A stretch of DNA of 64,000 nucleotides, from NCBI RefSeq assembly GCF_029543105.1, contig NZ_JARQXB010000001.1, positions 329,955-393,954 of the forward strand, written 5' to 3'. Below, one piece after another: positions 19,077 through 27,592 of this stretch. The notes beneath the pieces were generated by a model. It saw nothing but the letters and a program-made list of their open reading frames with translations. It made no database searches and was not told where the DNA came from. Source of the stretch: Stenotrophomonas sp. HITSZ_GD (GTDB taxonomy: Bacteria > Pseudomonadota > Gammaproteobacteria > Xanthomonadales > Xanthomonadaceae). The position numbers were made by a program, and so were the translations under genes. Each line of letters begins with the position of its first letter. The first letter of the stretch is position 1.

Positions 19077-20765
19077 ATGAACCAGACCCGCGTAATCCTG
19101 TTGCTTGCCTGGCTGATGGTGGCCGCCTTCCTGTGGATGGAGTGGGGCCGTGAGAAGGCCGTGCCCGAACCCGCGCAGACGCCCGCCGCGCAAACGGCCG
19201 TGCCGTCCGCCGATGGCAACGGGGTCCCGCAGGCCGCCGTGCCGGGTGGTGCCGCCGCGCAGCCGACCGTCACCGCACCGGCGGCACCGGCGCAAGTCGT
19301 CACGGTCACCACCGACGTGCTGCGCCTGAAGCTGGACGGCCGCAGCGTGCTGGACGCCGAGTTGCTGCAGTTCCCGCAGACCAAGCAGGCAGGCGCACCG
19401 CCGGTCGAGCTGCTGACCGAAGATCCGGCGCACCCGTACAACGCGGCGAGTGGCTGGGCGAGCGACAAGGGCGCCCCGGTCCCCGGTAACGGCGGTTTCC
19501 GTCCGGAGCAGCCAGGCACCGAGTTCGCGCTGCCGAAGGGCCAGGACAAGCTGGTGGTTCCGTTCGTGTGGACCAGCCCGGACGGTGTCACCATCCGTCG
19601 CACGTTCACGCTCGAGCGTGGCCGCTACGCCATCGAAGTGCGCGACGAAGTCACCAACGCCGGCAGCAACACGTGGAATGCCTACGTGTATCGCAAGCTG
19701 AGCCGCGTGCCGACGATCCTCAGCCGCAGCATGATGAATCCGGACAGCCTGAGCTTCAACGGCGCCACCTGGTTCACCAGCGAGAACGGCTACGAGCGCC
19801 GCGCCTTCCAGGACTACCTCAAGGACGGCAGCGTCGATCGCGTCATCCAGGGCGGCTGGATCGCGATGCTGCAGCACCAGTTCTTCACCGGCTGGATTCC
19901 GAGCCCGGACAACAGCTCCCTGCTCAAGCTCTCGCAAGCCAATGGCGCCGACGTGCTCGAACTGCGCGGCCCCGGCTTCACCGTGGCGCCCGGCCAGAAG
20001 GCCACCACCGAAGCGCGCCTGTGGGTGGGCCCGAAGCTGGTCAGCCTGATCGCCAAGGAGCAGGTGCCGGGCCTGGATCGCGTCGTCGACTACAGCCGCT
20101 TCTCGCTGATGGCCATCATCGGCCAGGGCCTGTTCTGGGTGCTGAGCCACCTGTACACCCTGCTGCACAACTGGGGCTGGTCGATCATCGGCCTGGTGGT
20201 GCTGCTGCGCCTGGCGCTGTATCCGCTGTCGGCGGCGCAGTACAAGTCCGGCGCGAAGATGCGCAAGTTCCAGCCGCGCCTGGCCCAGCTCAAGGAGCGC
20301 TACGGCGAGGATCGCCAGAAGTACCAGCAGGCGATGATGGAGCTGTTCAAGAAGGAAAAGATCAACCCGATGGGCGGCTGCCTGCCGATCCTCATCCAGA
20401 TGCCGATCTTCTTCGCGCTGTACTGGGTGCTGGTGGAGTCGGTCGAACTGCGCCAGGCGCCGTGGCTGGGCTGGATCCAGGACCTCACCGCGCGCGACCC
20501 GTACTTCATCCTGCCGATCATCAACATGGTGATCATGTGGCTGACGCAGAAGCTGACGCCCACCCCGGGCATGGATCCGGTGCAGGCGAAGATGATGCAG
20601 TTCATGCCGCTGGTGTTCGGCGTCATGATGGCCTTCATGCCGGCCGGCCTGGTGCTGTACTGGGTGGTCAACGGCGGCCTGGGCCTGCTGATCCAGTGGT
20701 GGATGATCAAGCAGCACGGCGAATCGCCGAGCAAGATCGTCCAGTCCAACCTGCACAACCAGTGA
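19077..20765 (+). CDS. yidC: Membrane protein insertase YidC
   Basis: A 562-residue inner-membrane insertase that works alone and with SecYEG. It has an N-terminal helix ([20 protein letters not shown]), an alanine/proline-rich linker, a large periplasmic beta domain (about 60-350) and the conserved C-terminal five-helix core from about residue 345. The core begins [20 protein letters not shown] and includes the hydrophilic-groove Arg in [18 protein letters not shown]. The length and layout match gammaproteobacterial YidC. It follows rnpA by 16 nt and ends at a strong terminator. Confidence 0.97.
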   Translation: MNQTRVILLLAWLMVAAFLWMEWGREKAVPEPAQTPAAQTAVPSADGNGVPQAAVPGGAAAQPTVTAPAAPAQVVTVTTDVLRLKLDGRSVLDAELLQFPQTKQAGAPPVELLTEDPAHPYNAASGWASDKGAPVPGNGGFRPEQPGTEFALPKGQDKLVVPFVWTSPDGVTIRRTFTLERGRYAIEVRDEVTNAGSNTWNAYVYRKLSRVPTILSRSMMNPDSLSFNGATWFTSENGYERRAFQDYLKDGSVDRVIQGGWIAMLQHQFFTGWIPSPDNSSLLKLSQANGADVLELRGPGFTVAPGQKATTEARLWVGPKLVSLIAKEQVPGLDRVVDYSRFSLMAIIGQGLFWVLSHLYTLLHNWGWSIIGLVVLLRLALYPLSAAQYKSGAKMRKFQPRLAQLKERYGEDRQKYQQAMMELFKKEKINPMGGCLPILIQMPIFFALYWVLVESVELRQAPWLGWIQDLTARDPYFILPIINMVIMWLTQKLTPTPGMDPVQAKMMQFMPLVFGVMMAFMPAGLVLYWVVNGGLGLLIQWWMIKQHGESPSKIVQSNLHNQ

Positions 20766-20770
20766 TGCAT

Positions 20771-20804
20771 GGAAGGCCCGCCACCCGGCGGGCCTTCCGC
20801 TTTT
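20771..20804 (+). terminator. Rho-independent terminator after yidC
   Basis: A perfect 12-bp stem, GGAAGGCCCGCC / GGCGGGCCTTCC with loop ACCC, is followed by GCTTTT and begins 5 nt after the stop codon. Confidence 0.92.
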
Positions 20805-20892
20805 GACGCACCCGGTATCTCCTTTTCCGCCCAGCATGCAGGCGGGCCACGCACGGCTGCTTCGCATGCTTTGGCCGCTGTAACCTGTCCCC

Positions 20893-22233
20893 ATGGCGCA
20901 GACCGACACCATCGCCGCAATTGCCACCGCCGCCGGTGCCGGTGGCGTGGGCATCATCCGCCTGTCAGGCCCCCAGGCCGCGCGCATCGCGGCCGCGCTT
21001 GGCACGCCGCGCTTGCGGCCGCGCCACGCCCACTACGCGCGCTGGCGCGATGCGGGCGGTGAAGTGATCGACGACGGCCTCGCGTTGTGGTTCCCCGCGC
21101 CGAACAGCTTTACCGGTGAGGAGGTGGTCGAGTTGCAGGGCCATGGCGGTGCCGTGGTGCTGCGCCAGCTGCTTTCCCGTTGCATCGCGCTCGGTGCGCG
21201 CCAGGCGCGGCCGGGGGAATTCAGTGAACGCGCCTTCCTCAACGGCAAGCTCGATCTCGCCCAGGCCGAAGCCATCGCCGACCTCATCGCCGCCGGCGAC
21301 ACGCGCGCCGCGCGCGCAGCACGGCGTTCGCTCGACGGCGTGTTCTCGCGTCGCGTCGGGGAACTGGGCGAGCAGGTCACCGTGCTGCGCATCCACATCG
21401 AAGCGGCCATCGACTTCGCCGACGAACCGATCGAAACGCTGGGCGGCGCGCAAGTACGCGCCGGCCTGGCGGCCGCGCAGTCCACGCTGGCCGAGCTGCA
21501 GCGCGATGCCGAACGCGGCCGCAAGCTGCGCGATGGCTTGCACGCCGTGCTGATCGGGCCGCCGAACGCAGGCAAGAGTTCATTGCTCAACGCGCTGGCC
21601 GGCAGCGAACGCGCCATCGTCACCGACGTGGCCGGCACCACCCGCGACACGCTGCGCGAAACCATCCGTATCGACGGCCTGGAACTGACCCTGGTCGACA
21701 CCGCGGGCTTGCGCGATAGCGGCGATGCGATCGAGCGCGAAGGCATGCGCCGAGCGCGTGCCGAATTGCAGCGTGCCGACCTCGCGCTGGTGGTGATCGA
21801 CGCGCGCGATCCCGAGGCCGGCCACGCCGCCGTCGCGGCGGACGTGGCGCAGGTGCCGCGCACGCTGTGGATTCACAACAAGGCCGATCTGCTCGGCGAT
21901 ACGCCGGCCCCGGCGGCACCGAATGCCATCGCGGTATCCGCCGCGACCGGCGCGGGGCTCGCCCAACTGCATGAGCGCCTGGCGCAGATCGCCGGCGCCG
22001 ATGCCGGCGAGAGCGTGGAGGGCGAGTTCACCGCACGCGCGCGGCATGTCGATGCCCTGGCGCGCAGCGGCGAACACCTTGCCGCCGCGCAGGCGCAACT
22101 CGACCACGAGCAGCTGGAGCTGGCCGCCGAGGAACTGCGCCTGGCGCACGACGCGCTCGGCGAGATCACCGGGCGGATGACCGCCGACGACCTGCTCGGG
22201 CGGATCTTCTCCAGTTTCTGCATCGGCAAATAG
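20893..22233 (+). CDS. mnmE: tRNA uridine-5-carboxymethylaminomethyl synthesis GTPase
   Basis: A 446-residue protein that, with MnmG, modifies the wobble uridine of several tRNAs. The N-terminal tetrahydrofolate-binding domain ([20 protein letters not shown]) is followed by helices and an inserted G domain with [12 protein letters not shown] (about 221-232), [15 protein letters not shown] and NKADL. The protein ends FSSFCIGK, the CxGK motif with the catalytic Cys. A TAACCT hexamer (20881-20886) ends 6 nt before the ATG, suggesting a leaderless transcript after the yidC terminator. Confidence 0.96.
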   Translation: MAQTDTIAAIATAAGAGGVGIIRLSGPQAARIAAALGTPRLRPRHAHYARWRDAGGEVIDDGLALWFPAPNSFTGEEVVELQGHGGAVVLRQLLSRCIALGARQARPGEFSERAFLNGKLDLAQAEAIADLIAAGDTRAARAARRSLDGVFSRRVGELGEQVTVLRIHIEAAIDFADEPIETLGGAQVRAGLAAAQSTLAELQRDAERGRKLRDGLHAVLIGPPNAGKSSLLNALAGSERAIVTDVAGTTRDTLRETIRIDGLELTLVDTAGLRDSGDAIEREGMRRARAELQRADLALVVIDARDPEAGHAAVAADVAQVPRTLWIHNKADLLGDTPAPAAPNAIAVSAATGAGLAQLHERLAQIAGADAGESVEGEFTARARHVDALARSGEHLAAAQAQLDHEQLELAAEELRLAHDALGEITGRMTADDLLGRIFSSFCIGK

Positions 22234-22291
22234 CGCGCGTGCCGCGCCCTCGCGCTGTCCGGCGAACGTGCACTCCCACTCCCGCTAACGA

Positions 22292-22753
22292 TCAGCGGTA
22301 CATGCCTTCGCGCAGGTTGATGCCGTACTCCAGCCACGCCTTCAACGCGCACAGCATCTGCGACCATCCCATGCAGTTGCCGTAAGACGCGCGAAAACCG
22401 GTATCGGTGCCGGCCCAGCCGCTCTCGCTGATTTCCACGCGCGTGCGACCATCGTCGGTGGCGTCGAAGGCGAACGTCACCCGCGTGCGGCGGGGTGCCT
22501 CGCCCTCGGGCACCGGTTCGTTGGAATCCCACTCCAGCACGATGCGCTCCGGCGGCGTGGCCTCGATCACCTGTACCGGGAACTCGCCCGGGAAATCGTG
22601 GAAATCCCACCACACCGTCGCGCCCGAGACGAGTCGCCCGCGGGCACCCCCCGTAGTGAAATAGCGCGCGAGCTGGTCAGGATCGGCGACTGCCTCGTAG
22701 ACCCGTACGACGGGTTGGCCGATATGGCCGAAGACGCTGAATTGCGGTTCCAT
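22292..22753 (-). CDS. SRPBCC (AHSA1-like) domain protein
   Basis: A 153-residue START/SRPBCC-fold protein with the AHSA1 pattern: VRVYEAVADPDQLARYFT near the N-terminus, VIEATPPERIVLEWD, a beta-sheet segment with TRVTFAFDATDDGRTRVEISESGW, and a C-terminal helix containing GWSQMLCALKAWLEYG. The fold makes a hydrophobic ligand pocket; activator-of-Hsp90-like and stress roles are known for relatives, but the function here is unknown. I chose the internal ATG (MEPQFSVFGHIG), because the 22 residues that a start at 22819 would add look non-conserved. It converges on mnmE. Confidence 0.8.
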   Translation of the reverse strand: MEPQFSVFGHIGQPVVRVYEAVADPDQLARYFTTGGARGRLVSGATVWWDFHDFPGEFPVQVIEATPPERIVLEWDSNEPVPEGEAPRRTRVTFAFDATDDGRTRVEISESGWAGTDTGFRASYGNCMGWSQMLCALKAWLEYGINLREGMYR

Positions 22754-22826
22754 GGCATCCGTCCGCGTGCCGGGAGAGGCAGGGCGTCCAGTTCTAGTCC
22801 TTCCCTGGCCGGCGTGCAAACCGCGC

Positions 22827-23603
22827 TCAGTCCTGCGAGGGCTCGCGCGGACGGAAACGGATCACCACGCCATTCGGGTCCGGTGCGGGCTGCCACAGCA
22901 CCGGCACCTCGCGCGGACGCGGCGGTTCCCTGCCGTCAGCATCCTCTTCCGGCGCGAGCGCATCCTCTTCTTCTTCGTCCTCCCAGCTATAGCGCTTGCG
23001 GGGCGGCAACGGATCCAGGTGCCGGAACAACAGCGCGCCGATCACGCCGGCCATCGCGCCGCCCATGTGGGACTGCCAGGAAATGCCGGGCTCGCGCGGC
23101 AGGATCGCCAGCAGCATGCCGCCGTAGAACAGGAACGCGATCATGCTCGTGGCAATGGCCGCGCGATCGCGGCGGATCAGCCCGAGCACGAACAGCAGGA
23201 ACATCAATCCGTGGGTCACGCCGCTGGCGCCCAGGTGGAACGTGCCCACGTCGCCCAGCCACCACGCACCCAGGCCCGAGCCCAGCCACATCAGCGGCAG
23301 CGAGCGCAGCGTCGCCTTCGGGTACACGCTGCCGGCCAGCGTGCCGAGGATGAGGATCGCGAAGGCGTTGGCGCCGAGGTGTTCCAGCGACCCATGCAGC
23401 AGGGGCGCGGTGAGCAGGCCCCACAGGCCCACCCACTCGTGCGGGCGTACCGCGAACGGGCGCCAGTCGAAGCCGGCCTGGCTGGCGAGCACGGCCACCA
23501 TCACCAGCACCGCGCCGAAGCTCAGGTTGAACGCGCGCACCACGCGGCCGCGCTGTTCGCGCGCCTCGGTGGCGGGATCGGAAGGAGGGAGCGAAAGGTC
23601 CAT
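22827..23603 (-). CDS. Rhomboid-family intramembrane serine protease
   Basis: A 258-residue protein with six membrane segments. It has the rhomboid hallmarks: HGSLEHLGANAFAILILG, the catalytic serine motif GASG (HLGASGVTHGL), and a His in SHMGGAMAG for the Ser-His dyad. The cytoplasmic C-terminal tail of about 75 residues is acidic and then proline-rich (SWEDEEEEDALAPEEDADG), which is unusual. Rhomboids cleave within or next to transmembrane helices; bacterial substrates are mostly unknown. It shares direction with the SRPBCC gene downstream and terC upstream. Confidence 0.87.
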   Translation of the reverse strand: MDLSLPPSDPATEAREQRGRVVRAFNLSFGAVLVMVAVLASQAGFDWRPFAVRPHEWVGLWGLLTAPLLHGSLEHLGANAFAILILGTLAGSVYPKATLRSLPLMWLGSGLGAWWLGDVGTFHLGASGVTHGLMFLLFVLGLIRRDRAAIATSMIAFLFYGGMLLAILPREPGISWQSHMGGAMAGVIGALLFRHLDPLPPRKRYSWEDEEEEDALAPEEDADGREPPRPREVPVLWQPAPDPNGVVIRFRPREPSQD

Positions 23604-23699
23604 AAGCAGCGGATGGCGGCGCGGCCGACGATTGCAAGGCCCCGCGTCTCGGGAGAATGCAGCGGCCCGGCGGGACAATCCCGCCGGGCCGGCCGAATA

Positions 23700-24656
23700 T
23701 CAAGACAGCTTGGGCTTGGCCGGGCGCACCAGGCTCAGCACCACGGTCGTGCCGATGATCAGCGCCACCGCCGCCAGCGAGACCCACACCGGCAGCTTCA
23801 CCAGGTCGATGGCCAGCATCTTCACGCCGATGAAGACCAGCACCACCGCCAGGCCATACGGCAACAGGTGGAAGCGGTCGGCCATGCCGGCGAGCAGGAA
23901 GAACATCGCGCGCAGGCCCAGCACCGCGAACACGTTGGAGGTCAGCACGATGAACGGGTCGGTGGTGATGGCGAAAATCGCCGGGATGCTGTCCACCGCG
24001 AAGATCACGTCGGTGACCGCGATCAGGATCAGCACCACGAACAGCGGCGTGAACCAGCGCACGCCTTGCTTCTGCACCGTCAGGCGGTTGCCGTCGTACT
24101 GCGGGCTGATGCGCAGATGGCCGCGCATCCAGCGCAACACCGGGTTGGCCTCCAGGTCCGGTTCCTTGCCGGCGGAGAACCACATTTTGATGCCGGTCAG
24201 CAGCAGGAACGCGCCGAACACGTAGAGCAGCCAGTGGAACTTGGTCAGCAGCACCGCGCCGGCGAAGATCATGATCGCGCGCAGCACGATGGCGCCCAGC
24301 ACGCCGATCACCAGCACGCGCTGGCGCTGCTCCTCGGGCACGGCGAAATAGGTCATCACCATCAGGAACACGAAGATGTTGTCCACCGCCAGCGACTTCT
24401 CCACCAGGTAACCGGTGAGGAATTCCAGGCCGATGCGGTTGGCCAGCACGCTGCCGGCGGTTTCGTGCAGGTACCACCACAGGCCGGCGTTGAAGACCAG
24501 GGCCAGGGCGATCCAGCCGACGCTCCACCACAACGCTTCCTTGAAGGTGACCTTGTGCGGGCCGCCGTGGCGCATGAGGACGAGGTCGGCCAGGAGCGCC
24601 ACGATCACGACGATCGCAAAGCCGCTCCAGAGCCAGATGTTGCCGATGGTTTGCAT
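23700..24656 (-). CDS. terC: TerC/Alx-family membrane protein, probable manganese exporter
   Basis: A 318-residue polytopic membrane protein with about nine helices. It has the TerC signature around paired acidic residues in the membrane (TGYLVEKSLAVDNIFVFLMVM, and later LIAVTDVIFAVDSIPAIFAIT). Family members such as Alx and MeeF export Mn2+ or load exported metalloenzymes. The strongest clue here is the upstream leader: a yybP-ykoY Mn2+ riboswitch and a terminator hairpin 23 nt before the ATG. Expression should therefore rise with manganese, supporting an efflux role. Confidence 0.93.
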   Translation of the reverse strand: MQTIGNIWLWSGFAIVVIVALLADLVLMRHGGPHKVTFKEALWWSVGWIALALVFNAGLWWYLHETAGSVLANRIGLEFLTGYLVEKSLAVDNIFVFLMVMTYFAVPEEQRQRVLVIGVLGAIVLRAIMIFAGAVLLTKFHWLLYVFGAFLLLTGIKMWFSAGKEPDLEANPVLRWMRGHLRISPQYDGNRLTVQKQGVRWFTPLFVVLILIAVTDVIFAVDSIPAIFAITTDPFIVLTSNVFAVLGLRAMFFLLAGMADRFHLLPYGLAVVLVFIGVKMLAIDLVKLPVWVSLAAVALIIGTTVVLSLVRPAKPKLS

Positions 24657-24678
24657 GAGAGAGTCCCGGTGAGAAAGT

Positions 24679-24708
24679 GAAAACGCCTCGAACCGGATGG
24701 TCGAGGCG
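24679..24708 (-). terminator. Riboswitch-controlled terminator in the terC leader
   Basis: An 8-bp stem, CGCCTCGA / TCGAGGCG (24684-24708), is followed on the minus strand by TTTTC, ending 23 nt before the terC start. Being upstream of the gene, it must be bypassed for expression, which fits a transcriptional riboswitch. Confidence 0.8.
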
Positions 24709-24753
24709 CTGCACACGGAATCCTTCTCCGGGAATACAGACCTTCGCCATCGC

Positions 24754-24866
24754 GGCGAAGGTCTCGCTCACAGCCGGCGAACCGGCTGCCGTTGCACCGG
24801 AGCCGGCGGCCGAATGGCCTGGGCTCGAATTGACGGCGACAACGCTTGGGAGCTACTCCCCTTCTT
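24754..24866 (-). promoter_or_regulatory. yybP-ykoY manganese-sensing riboswitch
   Basis: On the minus strand the leader begins AAGGGGAGTAGC (24863 downward) and contains GCCGTCAATTCGAG, GCCGGCTCCGGTGCAACGG and GCGAGACCTTCGCC in that order. These match the conserved blocks of the yybP-ykoY aptamer that bind Mn2+. The 3' block can instead pair as ACCTTCGCC / GGCGAAGGT (24740-24762), giving a competing hairpin, and the terminator follows about 30 nt later. Metal binding would be expected to change which hairpin forms and so allow readthrough into terC. Confidence 0.88.
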
Positions 24867-24873
24867 GGCGGCC

Positions 24874-24902
24874 ATTCTGCCGACAGCCGGGGAGGGCGTC
24901 AA
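24874..24902 (-). promoter_or_regulatory. terC promoter
   Basis: On the minus strand, TTGACG (24902-24897) and CAGAAT (24879-24874) have a 17-nt spacer. The predicted transcription start lies just ahead of the riboswitch aptamer. Confidence 0.7.
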
Positions 24903-24910
24903 ACCGCCGG

Positions 24911-24916
24911 TACAAT
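24911..24916 (+). promoter_or_regulatory. -10 box of a leaderless rlmI-type transcript
   Basis: TACAAT is followed by exactly 6 nt and then the ATG at 24923. It is divergent from, and only 9 nt away from, the -35 box of the terC promoter. Confidence 0.65.
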
Positions 24917-24922
24917 AGGCGG

Positions 24923-26092
24923 ATGAATACCCCCAACCCCGTCGTACGCCTCAAGAACGCCTGGCGCTCCAGCCACCCGTGGATCTTCCAGAAGCTGGTG
25001 GAGAAGCCGGCCGCCCGGCCCAAGCCGGGCAGCATCGTCGAAGTGGTCGGCGTGGATGGGGAATGGATCGGCCGCGGTTTCTACAACGGCCATTCACGTA
25101 TCGCCGTGCGCATCCTGGAAACCCGGCAGGAAGTGCCGGTGGACGCCGGCTGGTTCTCGCGGAAGATCGCCGAGGCCGTGGAGCTGCGCCGTGACGTGCT
25201 GAAGCTGGACCAGGTCTCCGACGCCTGGCGCGTGGTCCACAGCGAAGGCGACGGCCTGTCCGGCCTGGTCGTGGATCGCTATGGCGACCTGGTGGTGGTC
25301 GAGTTCTTCGCCGCCGGCATGTTCCGCCACCGCGAATGGATCTACGAGGCGCTGCGCGAGCAGTTCCCGGGCTGCCGCTTCCACAGTTTCGCCGACGAGC
25401 ACGTGCAGAAGCAGGAGAGCTTCGATTTCCACAACACCACCGGCACCGAGGCAGCGGTGATCACCGAGCACGGCATCCGCTTCCGCGCAGATCCGGCCGG
25501 GGCCCACAAGACCGGCTTCTTCGCCGACCAGCGCGAGAACCGGCAGTGGCTGAGCGAGCAGGTGGCGGGCAAGTCCGTGCTCGACCTGTGCTGCAACACC
25601 GGCGGCTTTGCCGTGTACGCCGCCGCGCGCGGCGCCGAGGAAGTGCTCGGCGTGGACATCGACCAGGACGTCATCCAGATCGCCAAGGGCAACGCCAAGC
25701 TCAACAACGTGCGGCCCAAGTTCGTGCAGGCCGACATCTTCCCGTGGCTGCGCGATGCCGCCAACCGCGGCGAGCAGTACGACGTGGTGATCCTCGATCC
25801 GGCCAAGATGACCCGCGACCGCGACCAGGTCATCACCGCGCTGAAGAAGTACCTGGACATGAACAAGCTCGCGCTGGGCGTGGTGAAGCCCGGCGGCCTG
25901 TTCGCCACGTTCTCCTGCACCGGCCTGGTGTCCGAGCAGGAGTTCCTGGACATGCTGCGCCGCGCCTCGTTCTACTCCGGCCGCACGATCCAGATCCTCA
26001 AGGTCGCCGGAGCCGGCCCGGATCATCCGTTCATGGCCCACGTGCAGGAATCGCGCTACCTCAAGGCGGTGTTCTGCCGGGTGCTCGACTGA
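24923..26092 (+). CDS. rlmI: RlmI-family 23S rRNA (cytosine) methyltransferase
   Basis: A 389-residue class I SAM-dependent methyltransferase. The N-terminal PUA-like part (VRLKNAWRSSHPWIFQKLVE, about 1-75) binds RNA. A middle domain (WRVVHSEGDGLSGLVVDRYGD) follows. The Rossmann methylase has motif I DLCCNTGGFAVYAA, the D-P motif ILDPAKMT and a catalytic-type Cys in FSCTGLV. RlmI makes m5C1962 in E. coli 23S rRNA; this protein is the same family, but orthology is inferred. The start is set by the TACAAT box 6 nt upstream and by the PUA start. Confidence 0.88.
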   Translation: MNTPNPVVRLKNAWRSSHPWIFQKLVEKPAARPKPGSIVEVVGVDGEWIGRGFYNGHSRIAVRILETRQEVPVDAGWFSRKIAEAVELRRDVLKLDQVSDAWRVVHSEGDGLSGLVVDRYGDLVVVEFFAAGMFRHREWIYEALREQFPGCRFHSFADEHVQKQESFDFHNTTGTEAAVITEHGIRFRADPAGAHKTGFFADQRENRQWLSEQVAGKSVLDLCCNTGGFAVYAAARGAEEVLGVDIDQDVIQIAKGNAKLNNVRPKFVQADIFPWLRDAANRGEQYDVVILDPAKMTRDRDQVITALKKYLDMNKLALGVVKPGGLFATFSCTGLVSEQEFLDMLRRASFYSGRTIQILKVAGAGPDHPFMAHVQESRYLKAVFCRVLD

Positions 26093-26153
26093 AGCACTGG
26101 CCGCGCGCCCTCCCGGGCGCTAGGGTGCGGTGAGTCTTCCAAGGCGAGATCCG

Positions 26154-27401
26154 ATGAAGCGTCGCACCCTGCCGTTGCTGGTTTCCCTGTTGCTCGCGTG
26201 GCCGCTCTCGGCGGCCGCGGTCGATTTCAGCGCCGAGGAGCTGGCGCGCGCCAAGGCCCTGCAGCAGCGCCTGCTCACCCTCGATACCCACCTCGATACG
26301 CCCGCCAACCTGCCCCGCGAAGGGTTCGACATCCTGCAGCGGCACAGCGGCAGCGCGGTATCGGAGGTGGACTATCCGCGCATGGTCGAAGGCGCGCTGG
26401 ACGGCGGTTTCTGGGCGATCTACACCGGCCAGGGCGACCGCAGCGAAGCCGCGCACCTGCGCGACCGCGATGCGGGGCTGGAACGCTTGCTCGACATCCG
26501 CGCGATGATCGCCGCACACCCGGACCGCTTCGGCCTGGCGCTGACCGCCGACGATGCCCGGCGCGTCAAGGACAGCGGCCGGCGCGTGGTGTTCATCAGC
26601 ATGGAGAACGCCAGCCCGCTGGTGGCCGACCCCAGCCTGCTCAGCTTCTACCAGCGCGCGGGCCTGCGCATGCTCAGCCTGGCGCACTTCAAGAACAACG
26701 AATTCGCCGATTCGGCAACCGACCCCAAGGGGCCGGAGTGGAAGGGCCTGAGCCCGGCGGGCCGCCGGTTGGTCGAGGACGCCAACACGCGCGGCATCCT
26801 GATCGACGAGTCGCATGCCTCCGATGCGGTGTTCGACGATCTGCTCGTCGCCTCCAAGGTGCCTTTCATCCTCTCGCACAGTGGTGCGCGCGCGGTGTTT
26901 GACCACCCGCGCAACCTCGACGACGCGCGCCTGCGCAAGCTCGCGGCGAAAGGCGGAGTGATCCAGGTAAACGCCTATGGCGGCTACCTCACCGAGATCC
27001 AGAAGTCGCCCGAGCGGCAGGCCGCGGAGCAGGCCCTGGAAGCGCGCTTCGGCGAGTACGACGCCATGAGCATGGCGCAGGCACAGGCCTATGGCGACGC
27101 GTTGAAGGCGCTGGATGCGCGCTATCCGGTGAAGCAGGCCACGCTGGACGACTTCTTCGCCCACCTTCGCCACATCCTCGACCTCGTCGGGCCGGAACAC
27201 ACCGGCATCGGCATGGATTGGGATGGCGGCGGCGGTGTGCAGGGCATGGAGGACGTCAGCCAGCTGCCGAAGATCACCGCGTGGCTGCTGCGGCGTGGGT
27301 ACAGCGAAAAGCAGATCGCCGATATCTGGGGCGGCAACGTGATGCGCGTGCTGCGGCAGGCCGAGGACTACGCGAAGAAGCGGGGCGGCGCTGCGCCCTG
27401 A
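26154..27401 (+). CDS. Membrane dipeptidase (peptidase M19), exported
   Basis: A 415-residue protein with a signal peptide (MKRRTLPLLVSLLLAWPLSAAA). The M19 zinc-dipeptidase domain includes the DTHLD metal motif (about residues 43-47), a metal-bridging Glu in SMENASP, and His motifs ILIDESHASD and ILSHSGARAVFDHPRN. It ends with GIGMDWDGGGG and NVMRVL segments. M19 enzymes hydrolyse dipeptides, often with a D- or dehydro-residue. With the signal peptide it should act in the periplasm or outside. It follows the methyltransferase by about 60 nt in the same direction. Confidence 0.9.
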   Translation: MKRRTLPLLVSLLLAWPLSAAAVDFSAEELARAKALQQRLLTLDTHLDTPANLPREGFDILQRHSGSAVSEVDYPRMVEGALDGGFWAIYTGQGDRSEAAHLRDRDAGLERLLDIRAMIAAHPDRFGLALTADDARRVKDSGRRVVFISMENASPLVADPSLLSFYQRAGLRMLSLAHFKNNEFADSATDPKGPEWKGLSPAGRRLVEDANTRGILIDESHASDAVFDDLLVASKVPFILSHSGARAVFDHPRNLDDARLRKLAAKGGVIQVNAYGGYLTEIQKSPERQAAEQALEARFGEYDAMSMAQAQAYGDALKALDARYPVKQATLDDFFAHLRHILDLVGPEHTGIGMDWDGGGGVQGMEDVSQLPKITAWLLRRGYSEKQIADIWGGNVMRVLRQAEDYAKKRGGAAP

Positions 27402-27441
27402 GCGCCGCCGTGATGCCCGAACCGGATCAGATCGGATCGTT

Positions 27442-27531
27442 GCAGGAGCGGCTTCAGCCGCGACGCGGTGACGATCCGGGCCCAGGCATCCATCGGTGCA
27501 AGTAGCCACCGGTCGCGCCTGGAGCCGCGCG
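27442..27531. repeat. REP doublet (REPIN-like element)
   Basis: GCAGGAGCGGCTTCAGCCGC (27442-27461, then GAC) is a REP-type palindrome (stem GCGGCT / AGCCGC) of a class common in xanthomonads and pseudomonads. About 50 bp further an inverted, degenerate copy (GTCGCGCCTGGAGCCGCGCG, 27512-27531) lies opposite. The pair spans 90 bp in the gap between two convergent genes, the usual setting of REPINs moved by RAYT transposases. No transposase gene is in the window. Confidence 0.6.
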
Positions 27532-27592
27532 CACGGGTCGCGCGCGCATTGCCCCACGCGCCACCGGCCCATGCCGGCGGCGCGCCGAGTCC

